A DNA stretch of 64,000 nucleotides from the NCBI GenBank assembly GCA_037043015.1, contig CM073322.1, positions 26,254,364 through 26,318,363 on the forward strand. The letters are read 5' to 3'. Positions 23,172 to 35,206 of this stretch are shown piece by piece; within the stretch, counting starts at the first letter, position 1; the number at the start of each line of letters is the position of its first letter. The DNA is from Bryum argenteum. Taxonomy: Eukaryota > Streptophyta > Bryopsida > Bryales > Bryaceae. A program made the translations under genes and the position numbers. Below the pieces are notes generated by a model. It searched no databases. It was not told the DNA's origin and was given only the letters and a program-made list of their open reading frames with translations.

Positions 23172-25870
23172 TTAATACTTGCGCTTTTTCTGTTGCTTGC
23201 TCCACCACCACGCCAGAAGCCCAACGCCTGACCCCACGAAACACAATCCAATCATGGTTGTGTTCAGTAGTGAGCCTCCACCGCTGCTGCTGCTGATCTC
23301 GGCTTGTGTCGACCTCGCCGATTGTTGCAGTGACGAGCCGTACCAGGTGGTTAAGAACTTGTAAACTGCGTCCTCGTTCCATACTGGCTCCACCGCATTC
23401 GTCCCCTCGAAACAGTCGCTGCATATTTGCTTGGTTGGCCATACCGTCCTTGGCGACTGGGAATCCGCTTTTCCAGATTCCAGGTCTTCCTTTGCTAGCC
23501 GTACATTCACCTGTTTTACAAGCCCACGAACAACGATTGTGTAATTCTCCTTCAGAAGTCAAGCGCTCTGACATCTGTTAAGTGACGGAAAGCAATGTTT
23601 ACCTCATTGTGTGCTTTCCAGAGCCACATCACCAAGTCCCGTTGCGTCTTCGTTGTGTTCACCTGGCTGTTAAAAAAACATTTTCATCAATGCTTGTCCT
23701 ATGGTCCTCCTGATTTGTAAAAACCTTAGATGGCTACAGATTACTTTGTGATGATTCAAACGTAAAATATATTATTATAGTTATTATATTCTACAGAGAT
23801 GGAGTAAAACAATGATGTGTTATGCGCTTGGTATGGAAGAGCTGATGCCAATACCTGGAGCTCATTTGCAGAAAATGTTCCCGGCACTCTTGGCACTTGA
23901 AGAAATGGTCCACAAAACCACGAATTGCCAAAAATGCTTCTGTGCTCTCGGAATCGGATACTCGAACACTCAGTGAGTGAAACAGGAGCCACAGCCCACA
24001 GCTACATTACCACAACTTGGTTAATTCTGCTGCTCCTATTGGCCCTACTCCACACGAATGAAGAATTTAAGTCTCAAATAGCATTCACAGGAAGGTGAGA
24101 AACATTACTTGTAACCCCGATTTTCACCACGGCAAGATACCTGTAAGAAGCACGGAGATGTTCCAAGATCTTAGCATGGAGTAAATGCAAAGCAATGAAA
24201 TACTAAAGATGCTCATTCATAAAACAACCACAATCAGTATGGAATGTGCCACACTTACCCAAAAGTTTGATGGTAATGATTTTCCACAGACGTTATGTTT
24301 ACTAAGAGACTCCGTAGATGGCTCACCCTGAGACCATAAATCATCATAATCCACTAATAGACCTGCGGTTCCCTTCCTGCACCTGAGCCGACCAGAAATA
24401 GCACCATTCAAAAAACATAAATCATGCTTCTATATACAAAGAGTGCTCTTGATGATGATGGCCTCTATTAATTGACACAATGCTTAGGAGCGATGCCAAC
24501 CTTTTAGAGGGGTGATGAGCAGCAAGAAGTTGCATAAATCGGACTAGCGGCCCTCGACTCTCTCCATTCAATAGCTGTACTTCCTCAACGCAGGTTAGGG
24601 AAACAGATTATACAAGCATAAGTGGCAATACAACTTCAATAAAGTGAATACTCCTACTTACTAGTGGACATTTGTAGCCAATAGACATAGCCTCACCTTT
24701 TCATCGACGATTATCTTGAAAGCCTGAGCAGTAGCTTCTTCGGTGTCGTGAACAGATGCAGCCATCTTCTCTAGCACAAGAAACGATTGAAGGCGTCAAG
24801 TGACAGCAAGAAACAAACAAAGACTCCAAACAATGAAGCACACAAGATAGATGAAGACCTGCACAACTTCACGAACTGGTGTGCCGGTTCCCACAGCATC
24901 TCCTGCAGCTACATCACTTAAAGAATATGCCCTGTTTTGAAAAAGCATGTTAGGATATTTCATACTCATGAGTGATATCTCAAGCAAGATTGTAAGAAAG
25001 TTCCAATGAGATTCAGAGCATGTATCTTCCATGCATGCACGTACTTAGAGAGTCGCTTGTTGATCCAGTCAAGAAGCTTATGGTCAGAATATGTCTGAGC
25101 AATCTCCTCAAGCTCTTCAGATTTCTTCAAACGATTCCCATGAGCAATAGTGGGAGGAGCGGCCCAAAGGAGAGTAGGATAATATTGGACTCCGAATCTA
25201 GTACACAAATCTTGATTGATCTGCACACGCCAAAATGGTCAGCACAAAATCTTCCACCAATCCAAATTGATTCAATTATCCAACATAGCTGGTTTAGGTC
25301 TCTCAAAAAGCAAATGGTATGTGAACAAAGAGACATCAGCAAACATGCTGTGTTGAGACTTCATGATGGGAGCTCACATTGTTGGCGCAATCCACCCTGG
25401 CGAGATACACTTCTCCCGCATGAGCAGCATTAGGGCCATTGAAAAGCTTAGCAACTCGCTCATAATGAGGCTGCAAACATCAATTGAATCTCAGAGAATG
25501 CGCAACAATAATGCTCGTAAAGAATAATTTAAAGCGCAAAATTGATGCAAGGACGTGGTAGGAAGCAAACCTTGAAATGTTTGCAAGCACCGCACCTGCA
25601 AAACTCACCCAAAAGACAAAGTTAACAACTGGGAGATGAAAATAAATGGCAAGCCAACGACGATGGGAACGGCGTGTACCAGTGAGCATAAAACTCCACC
25701 AACGCCCAAGGAGTGGGGGCAGCGGCGAGGGTGTTGTTGAAAGTGGCGGCAGTGAGCTCGTAGACTGGCGACAGGGGATCCAAAGTGACTTGATTGATGG
25801 CACCGGGTCTCGCTTGAGCTACAGGCGCAGCCACGGAGAGCACCAGGCAGATGAGCAGGAAGGGCGCCAT
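23172..25870 (-). CDS. QSOX: Quiescin-sulfhydryl oxidase (QSOX), membrane anchored
   Basis: QSOX makes disulfides in secreted proteins and passes electrons to oxygen through FAD. Twelve exons are read (minus strand): 25870-25680, 25595-25571, 25470-25378, 25220-25045, 24931-24859, 24768-24697, 24574-24501, 24376-24259, 24140-24109, 24001-23855, 23666-23603 and 23510-23172. All phases agree and give 467 residues. Seen: signal peptide (about 1-22); thioredoxin domain with WCGACKHF (Cys65/Cys68), coded by a 25-base micro-exon; Erv/ALR domain from about 280, with CGLWLLFHSLSV, the redox pair CQEC (321/324), the FAD-side motif MWLWKAHNEVN and the distal pair CSDC (385/388); one membrane segment (about 438-458); and a basic tail KQQKKRKY. 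Plant QSOX has one thioredoxin and one Erv domain, as here. CGAC replaces the commoner CGHC. No break is visible. Confidence 0.92.
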
Positions 25871-28369
25871 CCCAAACGCCGAACTAGAGTTGATATGCTC
25901 AAGAATATCAGGGTTTAAGACACGCCATACCAGCAACCTGATCACACAGATGCCAATCACGTACACCACATTACTTGGTACTCAAATACAATCCCGCACA
26001 ATTTTCGGTAAAAGAATCCTAGGCATATTCCGATTTGGAAATGTAGAATTCTTCATTCCGTTCCATCACGCAAAAATTGTATCATCAGAAGCCTTACAAT
26101 CGAAACCATATATTGTAAGCAAAACCCAGCGGGAGGGGACCGCAGGGGTTGAGATTTTGCAAATTCTGTTCAATGAAGATTCGGAGATTCAAGCAGTGGA
26201 GCGGACGGAATCTAGTGAGAATTTAGTGAGAGATTGGCAGATCGGGCGAGATGGGGTTACAAGAACAGTGCAGAGATCTTAGGTTTTAAAAAATCTGTGT
26301 GTGAGAAGAACCCTACGGCTGATGAGGAAAATGGCGCCGTTGGAGTCGTGGAGCAGCTTGGAATGGAAAGCTGCTGGGCCGCGTTGCTGGTCGCAGCCTT
26401 CAATTATAGTCCACAATGCGAATTTCGTCAGAAAATCGTCACGAAACAAGTGCGCATTGACTACTGCTTGTGAAGGTGGGAATTCAGCGCGTGGGGGGGG
26501 GGAGGACGACGGTGAAAGCGCGAGGGAAGGGGTGATGGAACTTACCCCTGTGACCGCTGAGTCAATGTTTTTTGGTCTAGGTGCGCGGTCACAGCCCTTT
26601 CCCGTGTCCCGTAGGTTATTGGAATTGAGGGCCGGTTCACACTATGCCGCCCAAGTCGAGATGTAGCCGCCCAAACTCCTCTCATTCTTCGGCAAGAGGA
26701 GGAGAGAGAAGTCCACCCAAAAGTGACATTTGAGTATTTTGTTGAAGAAAATTTTGGTCTCTCGATAAGAGTTTAGGTTTCCATTTTTATTTTGCCTTGA
26801 ACTCTTTGTTGCTCAGAGCCCAAACTCTTAGGTGACAAAATTGTCAACAAGTGTTGCCACATAGCCACTTTCGGCACCTTTCATCTTTGGACCTTGGGCT
26901 CTAGTGTAAAGGCTCAGAGGCCAAACTTTTGCTTTCCACCAATGAGATCCTTGAAAGTCCTTGACCTCTCGCCTAATGGGCAGACCGTGAACTCCCCTGA
27001 GAACTTGTTCTTGGACATACTAGAATGAAATTGATCCTTGAACAAAGTCAAAGAACAAGGTTGAAATGGTGACAAGTTTCACAAATTTACTTGATGCAGC
27101 TACCACCTTCAATGTGGTGAGTAAACCACGTACGACAACATTCTAATTGAATAACAAAATAAAATCATCATACTTAGAACAAGAACAATGTTGTTCGCAA
27201 TCTTTCCCTTACAGCCTGTAAATGATCTAAAGAAGAAACTTAAGGAATTGTTAAAAGGATTGCATATTGGGTCCATTACTGATGTTACATGTGGTTCTTA
27301 CAATTAAACATTGAGAAACAAACCAAAAATCCACTGTCTGGAACAGAAGTGGAACCTCTTACACCAATGTAATACATTGTTTCAAAGTTGAATGTTCCAT
27401 ACCCACAGTGAGATGCGAATTCGACATTCCTCTTTTGAGTGCCAACAGAAGAACCCAGCAGAAGGGTAACACACAGACTTGAAATTCCTTCATGATTTTG
27501 ACGATTTCACAGATTTCATTCGATAGCCCTTCGTGACTTTTAGTTGCTGGGCGTGGACAGGACATCCCCCAAGCTGGGACCTTACCATGCCTCGAGCCTT
27601 CTTTCCCTACTTTTAAAAAAAAGAGCCTGCGGCCCTATTTTATTTTTTCTGAGTTTATATTTGGAATCAGAGACCCCACATTAGTTCAAGGAGTCTCATT
27701 TTTCCAATCAACAACAAAAAAATAGGGGGCTTTTACCCCTCACCCTTGCGGGCCCGGACAAGATTCATCCAAGACCCCACGCCTGGTAAGTCCCAGCGTG
27801 GGGATATCCTGCCAAATCGCAGCAACATGAGCGAGAACCAAGAGCTACGAAGATATCAATACTAGAGCAAATTCTAGGGAGGGATTGACAATTCGAGAGA
27901 CGAATGCACAGAAATAGTCACATACTTGCACTGCTCCACCTGAGCCTCAGCTTCGGAAGAGTTTATCTGTGCCCCACTCTATTTCCAGCCTTACATTGGA
28001 GCAGTATGATATTTCTGAATAACTTATTATTTCATCATGATTTTACCGAGAATAAGACATTGTTGATAAAAATAGACGTGGAGAATTTCGTGAAAATATC
28101 ACACGGTTTCATTAGTAATAGTACATACCCCACTAATCCTCAAGGTCATATTCATCAGTACAAAATCATCAAGGTCACCAATCCTCTTTCCATGAATGTG
28201 ATCAAACGATTGTACAGTTGCGAATTCTACTATCGAAACACTGCAGTCTTCAAAAGTACATATACGAAAATATTTGAAGAACACAAAGAAGCAAAGGTTG
28301 TGCTCCTTGTGCAACCCATTAAAAAAAATTTAAAAAAAACCTTTGTGCCTGCCTGAAGACAAGCGCTAG
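25871..28369. other. QSOX promoter and long intergenic spacer
   Basis: Bases 25,871-26,300 should hold the QSOX 5' UTR and promoter. A G-run lies near 26,495. From 26,650 to 28,369 there is AT-rich DNA with a GC patch near 27,740. A plus-strand frame at 27,904-28,356 (150 codons) is AT-rich and motif-free, overlaps the likely 3' UTR of the next gene, and is not called. Confidence 0.35.
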
Positions 28370-29878
28370 CTAGGGTTCGAAGTCACGCGCCAGGGTAACG
28401 AACGTAGCGGCGACATCAGGCTCCAAGTTAGCGAAGGCCACCATGTGGTCCTTGCCGCGCGAGCTCGGCACCACGAACACAAGCCCATCCCAGGAGCCCA
28501 TCGTATTCCTCGTCGACTGCGCGGGGACACCGAACCCAAAGTCCAGTTCGTAAAACGGGAACCGCACCAGGTAGGAAATCCCGCAAGTGGTGCCAGGACC
28601 CAACGACTCCGGCGGCCCCGGCAACCTCCTCGAGGTGGCGAACGCATCCACCAGCCCTTGGAACCACTCTCCCGTCACGGACGCCACACCAGCGTGGATC
28701 AGGCTCGCGGTCGTTTCCAACGGACCATTCACAAGCTCCTCCACTGTGCTGATAATCGGAGCCATGCCCGTCACGTTCCCGAAATACCCTGCCGGCAAGC
28801 CGCACTTCTTCCTGCCCTCAATCAGCACAAAGAGCCGCACTCGGGATCCGCTCTCTACCCCTCGCGCTCGAATGATGGTGCGCCATATGTGCGTCGAGAA
28901 ACAGTCTGCTCTCGTCAGACTCGAGCTCTTTCGGAGTTCCGCAATCTCGGACCCTGTAAATTCCACCATCTGCGGGATGATTTTTCCGTCTCCTCCAAAC
29001 GGATGGCCTGGGTGAGTGGTGGGTGGAGCATTTAGAGCACCAGGTGAGGACGCCGCTGCGTTGCCAATGTTGGAAGCCACTGGCGGATCTCTTGGCTTCA
29101 TCAGGTCGCGTCGATGATCGGGTAGGAGGGAAATCTCTAAACCTCGCGCAATCTCGGACCACGACTTCATGAAGTGAAAACCCGAGAATCCGTCCGCTAC
29201 TGCGTGCGACCAATTAGCACCCAAACTGATACCCCCGCAATTGAAATGCGTCACCTGCAATAACCACTCCTACCATCACGACATAGCCGCAAACAAGAAA
29301 CGAGGTTGAGCTGCAAACTAGAACTGAGATTGAACCGGAGACTAGAAATGAACGGGCACCTGGATGATGAGAGTTGGGAGGCCGGAGGGAGTCTCCGGCA
29401 AGTTGGGGTAGTTGGGAAGGCCGCCAGGGGCGAGCCCAGACAGGAGCGGCAGGGGCTGGAAGTCGTCAAAGCGAAGCTCATCAAGATCCGCGTCGACAGT
29501 GGCCTCCGTGAACACAGCGCCGGCGTCATTGCAGTGAATGCGAGGAGGCTCATCATCCTTGATAAACAATCGGCCCGCGAGGGGGTAGAAAGCCACGAGC
29601 GCCTGAGCGAGGGAATCTTTCCAGTGCTGCACAACGGCAGAGGGCGTGCCGAAACTGCGAACCTGATCCACGGTGAAGGTGGCGAGCATCGGAGTGTAGT
29701 AGCTCATCCAGAGGTAATCCAGTCGACTCAAAGGAAGCCATTCTTGCGCGCTGGGCGTGGCCGTGGCCGGCGTGACGACGCAGGTGTGCACGTCTCGCAG
29801 CGTCCGACCCTCCAACCTGTCCTCCTTCACGAATAGAGCGCTGTCCAATGTCTCCCTCTTTTCCTCAGCCGACCCCAT
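28370..29878 (-). CDS. BAHD acyltransferase (HXXXD type)
   Basis: Two exons, 29878-29360 and 29254-28370, join in phase 0 to give 467 residues, typical for the family. BAHD enzymes move an acyl group from acyl-CoA to an alcohol or amine of a specialised or cell-wall metabolite, usually in the cytosol. Seen: the LSRLD start motif (PLSRLDYLW), YPLAGRL, the catalytic HAVADG (His190, Asp194) at the start of exon 2, and the structural DFGFG motif (residues 411-415, usually DFGWG). The single intron lies at the position common to plant BAHD genes, just before the VTHFNCGG segment. The frame is open about 70 codons upstream of the chosen ATG, but conservation starts at MGSAEE, so 29,878 is preferred. 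It resembles hydroxycinnamoyl/shikimate-type members more than taxane or anthocyanin types, but substrate cannot be read from sequence. Confidence 0.9.
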
Positions 29879-31538
29879 GCCGATTACTCTTGCTCCCGAC
29901 TTGCAAATCGGAGCTCTGAAGGTGTAAAGCTCTGAGCCGTGCACAGAATCGAATGAATCGCATCCTTTTCCTGAATAATCGATTCTGTGGTACTCGTCAT
30001 TCCACTGTAGATGTCCATACGCTGATGATTTACTTGTTCTGGCACCACATGAGAGACATGCTTGAAGTTCAGGAGAATACCGTAGGCACGATATCAATAC
30101 TTTTATGAGTTTTTGATTTTTTGTGAGTGTGTACTTGCTGATGGGACGACTTTTGGTGAATAAGACAAGTTTATTGTACCAACGGAAGCTGTGTCGGAAG
30201 GATTTTCAGTTTGAATTGTAAGGAAACCACCTGCCGTTCCAAGTGGGTACGTCATCGCCACATTTTGACGACTGATATTGTGAATGAAACGTGCAACATA
30301 ACCGACACTTGGGTGGGTTCTTGTGTATAAGAATTCGAAGTGGAGAATGATTTTGAAAGTTGGAAAAGTTCCTGCAATATTATCCCTTAGAGTCTAAAGG
30401 CCTCGAAACTGCAAAAACCCTTAAAACTGCCCTTTTTCAATGCAAGGTACAAGTTTTAGACTTTTTGATGTATTTCTGAGTATGTTATTGTAAGATCTTG
30501 TACCTGGCTTATATGTGTATATGTATGTCAAATCTTAAATTCAACTCTCTCACCCATTGTGAGATTGTAATGTTCAAAGTTGGAAAACAAGTTTCTTTCG
30601 CTTGTTGGAAAAAGGGTAAGTAGAACTTTGAAGGCCCAAAAGACCATTTTGGTAGCAAATCTGATATGAGGCTCTTCACATTCTTCTTCTTAGGTGAGTT
30701 AAGAAAATTTTAGCCTAATACAACCTATAAAACTTAAGGAAATGCATGATTTTCCGCATGGAGGTGTGCTGAAATTTATATACAAAGGCAAGTCTTTAAC
30801 ATTAAAAATGGGATGCAAAAAACAATTGGATTGAGGATCCGAACGGTAAAAAAGCAATGGTTATAAATTATATTCAAGTATGGGAAGTGGTGAGCATCAC
30901 AAGCAGATTTCTACTTATGATTGAGGTGTGGCCGGTTCTTCAGGGGATATGCAAACTCAGTGCTGAAACTCGTGGGCTTGAAATGGTCAGAAGATTGTAA
31001 CCGGGACACACGTGACCCTGACGTCGTCATATTTCCAACTGTGCGTCAATCCTCCTGTTTTTGTTGGTTTTGTTGTTTTTTTGGTTGTTTTTTTTCTTCA
31101 ATCAATCAATGTATAATGCGTCCAACTTGAAGTGCAGTATGATGCAAGGAAGGGAAAAGAAAAGTCGGTTGAATGTGGGTAGGATCACCCGAAAGAGCAC
31201 ACATGCGGCTACACAAGTACATCTGTAACAACAATTCTAATGCACACCCACTCGGGTCACTACAACTGTTAACTTACCTTGATTCTCCACAAATGTTAAC
31301 GTATTGTTAACGCTAACTCTCTCGTGACAGAACAATTGTTAAACATGTTACTTAACATCTAAATGTCCCATGGGGATAGTAGATACGATGTTGTATAAGT
31401 CGCATTTGCTACCAACAAGAAGCAGGAATTTCAATAGCTCATTGGAATAGCGTAAATTAATATTCCGACTTCTCTGTTGAGATCAAACCCAATAACCGTG
31501 TGGATCCAAGAAAATACAAGGAAATACATTGCATTGTA
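29879..31538. other. BAHD promoter and intergenic
   Basis: Contains the presumed BAHD promoter (29,879-30,300) and AT-rich DNA. Short GTTAAC-like repeats cluster at 31,265-31,350. No gene is supported. Confidence 0.35.
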
Positions 31539-33222
31539 CAGTACCCGGCAAGTCTCATTCGTCCACCCCTGCTGCAGCTGAAATTCAGCAGTGAACCTGT
31601 AACTTGGAAATGACACCAAAGGCTCAAAAATGTATGGAATTGCAAACCGTAAATTGAGTTTGAAAGATAATGAAGTCTAGTTTCATGACATGCACTTTTA
31701 TTACATTGAAATAGTCAAAGCATACAACAATAGAGCATTTTGTGGCACACTATCTACCATCTAGTACTACCGCCCCCGGCATTAATTACAGCCTTCATCC
31801 GGTGAGGCATGCTAGCAAGGAGAATTTCAAGAGTCTCCATGGATATAGCTTCCCATGCCCGCTCAATACTTTTGATCAATTCATCTTTGTTGTTTGGCCT
31901 AATCTCCTTTTGTACAACGTCTTTTAGAATCATCCACACATTCTCTATGGGATTCAAGTCCGGTGAGTTTGCAGGCCATGTATTCTTCTTGATCTTATGA
32001 GCTTCTGGCCATTGTTGCGGTAACTTACTACGATGCACCGGGGCACCATCTTCCATAAGGAATAGACTTTGAGGATCATCATGCATATAAAAAAAGCCAC
32101 TCAATCGACCCTCGTATACAACGTCAACAAAATCAGCACTTGTCCGTCTATCGGATGGCATAATAACAATGGGGCACTTTTCATAACCTGTAAAAGCACC
32201 CCAAAACATGACGGATGTGCGGCCAGATTTGAAAGTGGGTGCTAAGCAATTCCATGAATAACGTTCATAAGATCGTTGCCAAACCTTCACTTGCCGGGAA
32301 TTTTTGCCTATCTCAAATGAAGCCTCATCTATCCGTATCACATGCATCCAATCCAATGTGCTCCAAGATTGATGTTTCTTGGCAAATGCCAATCTATCAA
32401 CCTTATGCTTGTGACTAAGAAATGGCTTCTTTGCTGAAACACAGCTACGAAATCCAATACGTTTAATCTCCTTTCTTAGTGTACGTACACAAACTTTCTC
32501 AGTCATCTTTTCTATAATAGAGACAAGTAGAATGCGTCTACTCTGTATAAGAATGCGTACCAATTCCCTTCTACCTCGATCAGTTAGTTTGCAACGTCAA
32601 CGTACGACTTTACGAGTGACCACTGTTTCGTAATCATTGAATTTCTTCAAAACATATTCAATGGTGGAACGTGGCATGCCTAACTCTGTTGCAATGCTAC
32701 GTTGTGACATTCCTGAACGACTCATCCCAACTATAACACCCTTTTCCTCTGTGCTTAAACGACAACCTCCCATTTTTGCAAAATCTTAAACACAAGAAAA
32801 TGCACCTAAAGGCTAAATCTGCCTTGATAGAGAAACAAGAGCTAGAAAACTACGCATACAACATTTCCTGAGACAAAATTTGTGTTGATTGAGTGTAGAC
32901 TCAAGCTTCATTTGTACAAAGTTTCAGTTGAAAATGAGCAAATGCATGGCTTCCATGTGCATCGTTATTTCTAAAAGCTGTGTATACAAGTTGCCACCAC
33001 ACTGACACTGTTTGTTAATTTCTAATTTTTATCAAGATCTTTCTAATATCTCATTCATTGCTAAATGACACATGTTGTCAGAATACTCATCCTACCCAAT
33101 GTTACTAATTAAAGCTCCTGAGTTGGAGAAGTGAAGAATAGGGAGCATTTTCAAGTAGCATGAGTGCCACTTCAGAGAAGCTGGTTTCAGTGTGGTGGAC
33201 GATTGAGAATTGCTGGGTACTG
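31539..33222 (-). mobile_element. Tc1/mariner element (DD34E), complete ends
   Basis: The termini are inverted repeats of 29 bp with three mismatches, left CAGTACCCGGCAAGTCTCA and right the complement of CAGTACCCAGCAATTCTCA (first 19 bases shown). They are flanked by TA on both sides (31,537-31,538 and 33,223-33,224), the target of this superfamily. The element is 1,684 bp and holds one transposase gene on the minus strand. The left end sits about 215 bases from the transposase stop and the right end about 450 bases from its start. Confidence 0.88.
31754..32773 (-). pseudogene. Tc1/mariner transposase, one in-frame stop
   Basis: The frame starts with MGGCRLSTEEKGVIVG and a helix-turn-helix region (MSQRSIATELGMPRSTIEYV) that would bind the element ends. 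It runs in one frame for about 339 codons except for a single TGA near 32,604, where CGA (Arg) is expected. Downstream is the DDE domain: IDEASFEIG (first Asp), EDGAPVH (second Asp) and SPDLNPIENVW (Glu). There are 34 residues between the second Asp and the Glu, so it is DD34E as in animal and fungal Tc1, not the DD39D of the usual plant mariners. The 268-codon frame after the stop keeps the full catalytic domain but lacks the DNA-binding half. The rest of the gene is intact, suggesting quite recent activity. Confidence 0.85.
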
Positions 33223-33329
33223 TACAATTTTGGTTTGGACCATATAATAGAATCTTATAAACACTTACGTATCATGTAAAATGGCTAAGGTGGAATATAG
33301 AATTCAAATACCTATTCTCCATCTTGTCA

Positions 33330-34400
33330 GTTGGTTTCTTGAATGGACCTTTGGATCTTAACGACGAAACGTTCTAGCCTATTTTTAGCCAATGAACACA
33401 TTTTGAGAAAAAAAAGCTTCATGGACGAAAATGCATGTATCCATTTTAGATCTCACCATATAATCTTATAGTGGAATTGTTTCAGGTCATGTGGACCAAA
33501 ATTTGATACATGTAGCCTCATGGATTGCAAGATCGTAAAGTATCAATACTCAAATTAGACTACAAAATTTCATCAACAAAGCTACTACAATGAAAAAACC
33601 TCCATATGAAAAGTTGTTTACCCTCATCTGAATAATACCCTTGTACCAAAAAAAAAAATAGTAATAAAGTATCTCAACTCAAATGATAGCCATACAATGG
33701 TGAAAACCACCAAAGCTTTTACAAAGAGAAAATAGTTAAAAGACATGTCCCCTTCATTCGAATCCATACCTTATTTCTTTTAAAAAAAATTGAATCAAAT
33801 CAAGCTTTCTACTACTACAAGCAGAATCTAATTGGAAATCGTCCCAAAAAACAATGTTGAAATCCAACGGTGGGTGAAGGAGATATACCTCCTTAAAAAA
33901 TCATTCATTTTTGCATTTTTTGCATTATAATAACATCATTGCACAGCTAATACTAAAAGGTTTCGGATCAAAAATTGTCCAACTAGAGAGTTTTTGGATT
34001 CATCTTAGGACTATGATTATGCAAATCTAATAAACAATTTTTGATTTCACATAGTTGGCTTGCAATGGTAAAACATGCCTAATATTAAACCCCCTCCCCA
34101 AAAAAAGCTTGGCTTTACTATATGCATGCCATTAATTTACAATTCATTGGGTGGGTCTTTTGTATTTTTCACAAAATACTAAACTTGATTTGGAGCCTAA
34201 ACAAAGAGATTTTGTCCAAAATAGACTCGAGATGAAGAAGGTATATTCAAAATATATTCTTCAAAGTATATTCAAAGTGTTGTTATTTGACATTGGGAAA
34301 GTTTTTGGGTTAAGCATATGCTTTGTGTTTGAGCGTCATACTAGAAGCTTACTAATTAGTGAAAACTCAGTGTTGGTTTGAAGAAAGATAACATATATTG
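33330..34400 (-). repeat. Old dispersed AT-rich repeat, copy 3 (inverted)
   Basis: The reverse strand matches 14,640-15,640 block by block: 'gagtctattttggacaaaat', 'atggcatgc', 'tttaccattgcaagcca', 'tctccttcacccaccgttgg', 'gagggtaaacaac', 'tgcaatccatgagg'. Identity is low, so the insertion is old. Class unknown. Confidence 0.55.
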
Positions 34401-34785
34401 GAAGATCATAAATTTTGATGAGAAACCTCAAGGTGTTGAGTATGGCCAATAAAAATAATTACTTCGCTTTGACGTACAAAAGAAGTGCCTTGCGGTCCTC
34501 TCATTATTTGTTCCAGGTTTCCATCTTCTGTTCTCAGTTCCTATTATCTGTTCCCGGTTCCTAGATCTCTTGCGATGTTCCCTTAATCTCATGTTCACTC
34601 CTTCTTTGCTCCCATTTTCATGTTCCATATTCCTTGTTCCTTTGTCTCCTTATTATATTATTGGATTCTAATAAACTCTTAATAACAATTAAATTCCACT
34701 TACAAAATATCTTCAAAATCTTTAAAACTCTTCATGCCTTGTATGAATGACCAAGTGATGATGACCATGACCATGCATGTATGGA
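34401..34785. other. Short intergenic stretch
   Basis: Pyrimidine-rich with repeated 'ttcc(c)ggttcc/gttccaggtttcc' segments at 34,515-34,620. No gene is seen. It ends with the 5' target duplication of the SINE. Confidence 0.4.
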
Positions 34786-35146
34786 AGGCACCACAAGCCT
34801 TGGCTTGGTGGTTAGGGCTTAGGCCCCCAATGAGGAGGTCGTGGGTTCTATTCCCCATGCCGGCATGGTGCTCACCACTATAGTCCACCCAACTATTGTG
34901 GGGGGTCCTTGGACCTTGTTGTATGGGTACCTCAAAGCCCTTTGGGGGAATACTATGTCAAGTATCTTCAAGGCATTAGTAACTAGGCTAGAAACTAGCG
35001 TAGTTATAGTGTCCACCCTCGAGAGGGGGAAGTAGTATTGTTTCAATTTCCCCTTGTCCGGTGGCCATCGGGATATTAGCATTACGAACGAACACTTCAT
35101 TCACGCCGGCCCCTTGGAAAGGGACCGAAGTTTCTATCTATCTATC
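34786..35146 (+). mobile_element. tRNA-derived SINE with 12-bp target duplication
   Basis: Both flanks carry TGCATGTATGGA (34,774-34,785 and 35,147-35,158). The head has a pol III A box TGGCTTGGTGG (34,801-34,811) and a B-box-like GGGTTCTATTCC (about 34,843-34,854), spaced as in a tRNA. The body is non-coding and the tail is a (TCTA)n run. The intact direct repeats indicate a recent insertion by LINE machinery. Confidence 0.88.
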
Positions 35147-35206
35147 TGCATGTATGGACCGCCAAGGACACACAAACATATCACAATCTTTTATGTATTG
35201 AGATAT

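Noticed and set aside
27904-28356. 150-codon plus-strand frame
   Set aside because: Low-complexity AT-rich composition, no domain, and it overlaps the expected 3' UTR of the BAHD gene.
28445-29035. Antisense frames over the BAHD gene
   Set aside because: GC-rich coding sequence leaves the opposite strand open; the minus-strand frame has the BAHD motifs.
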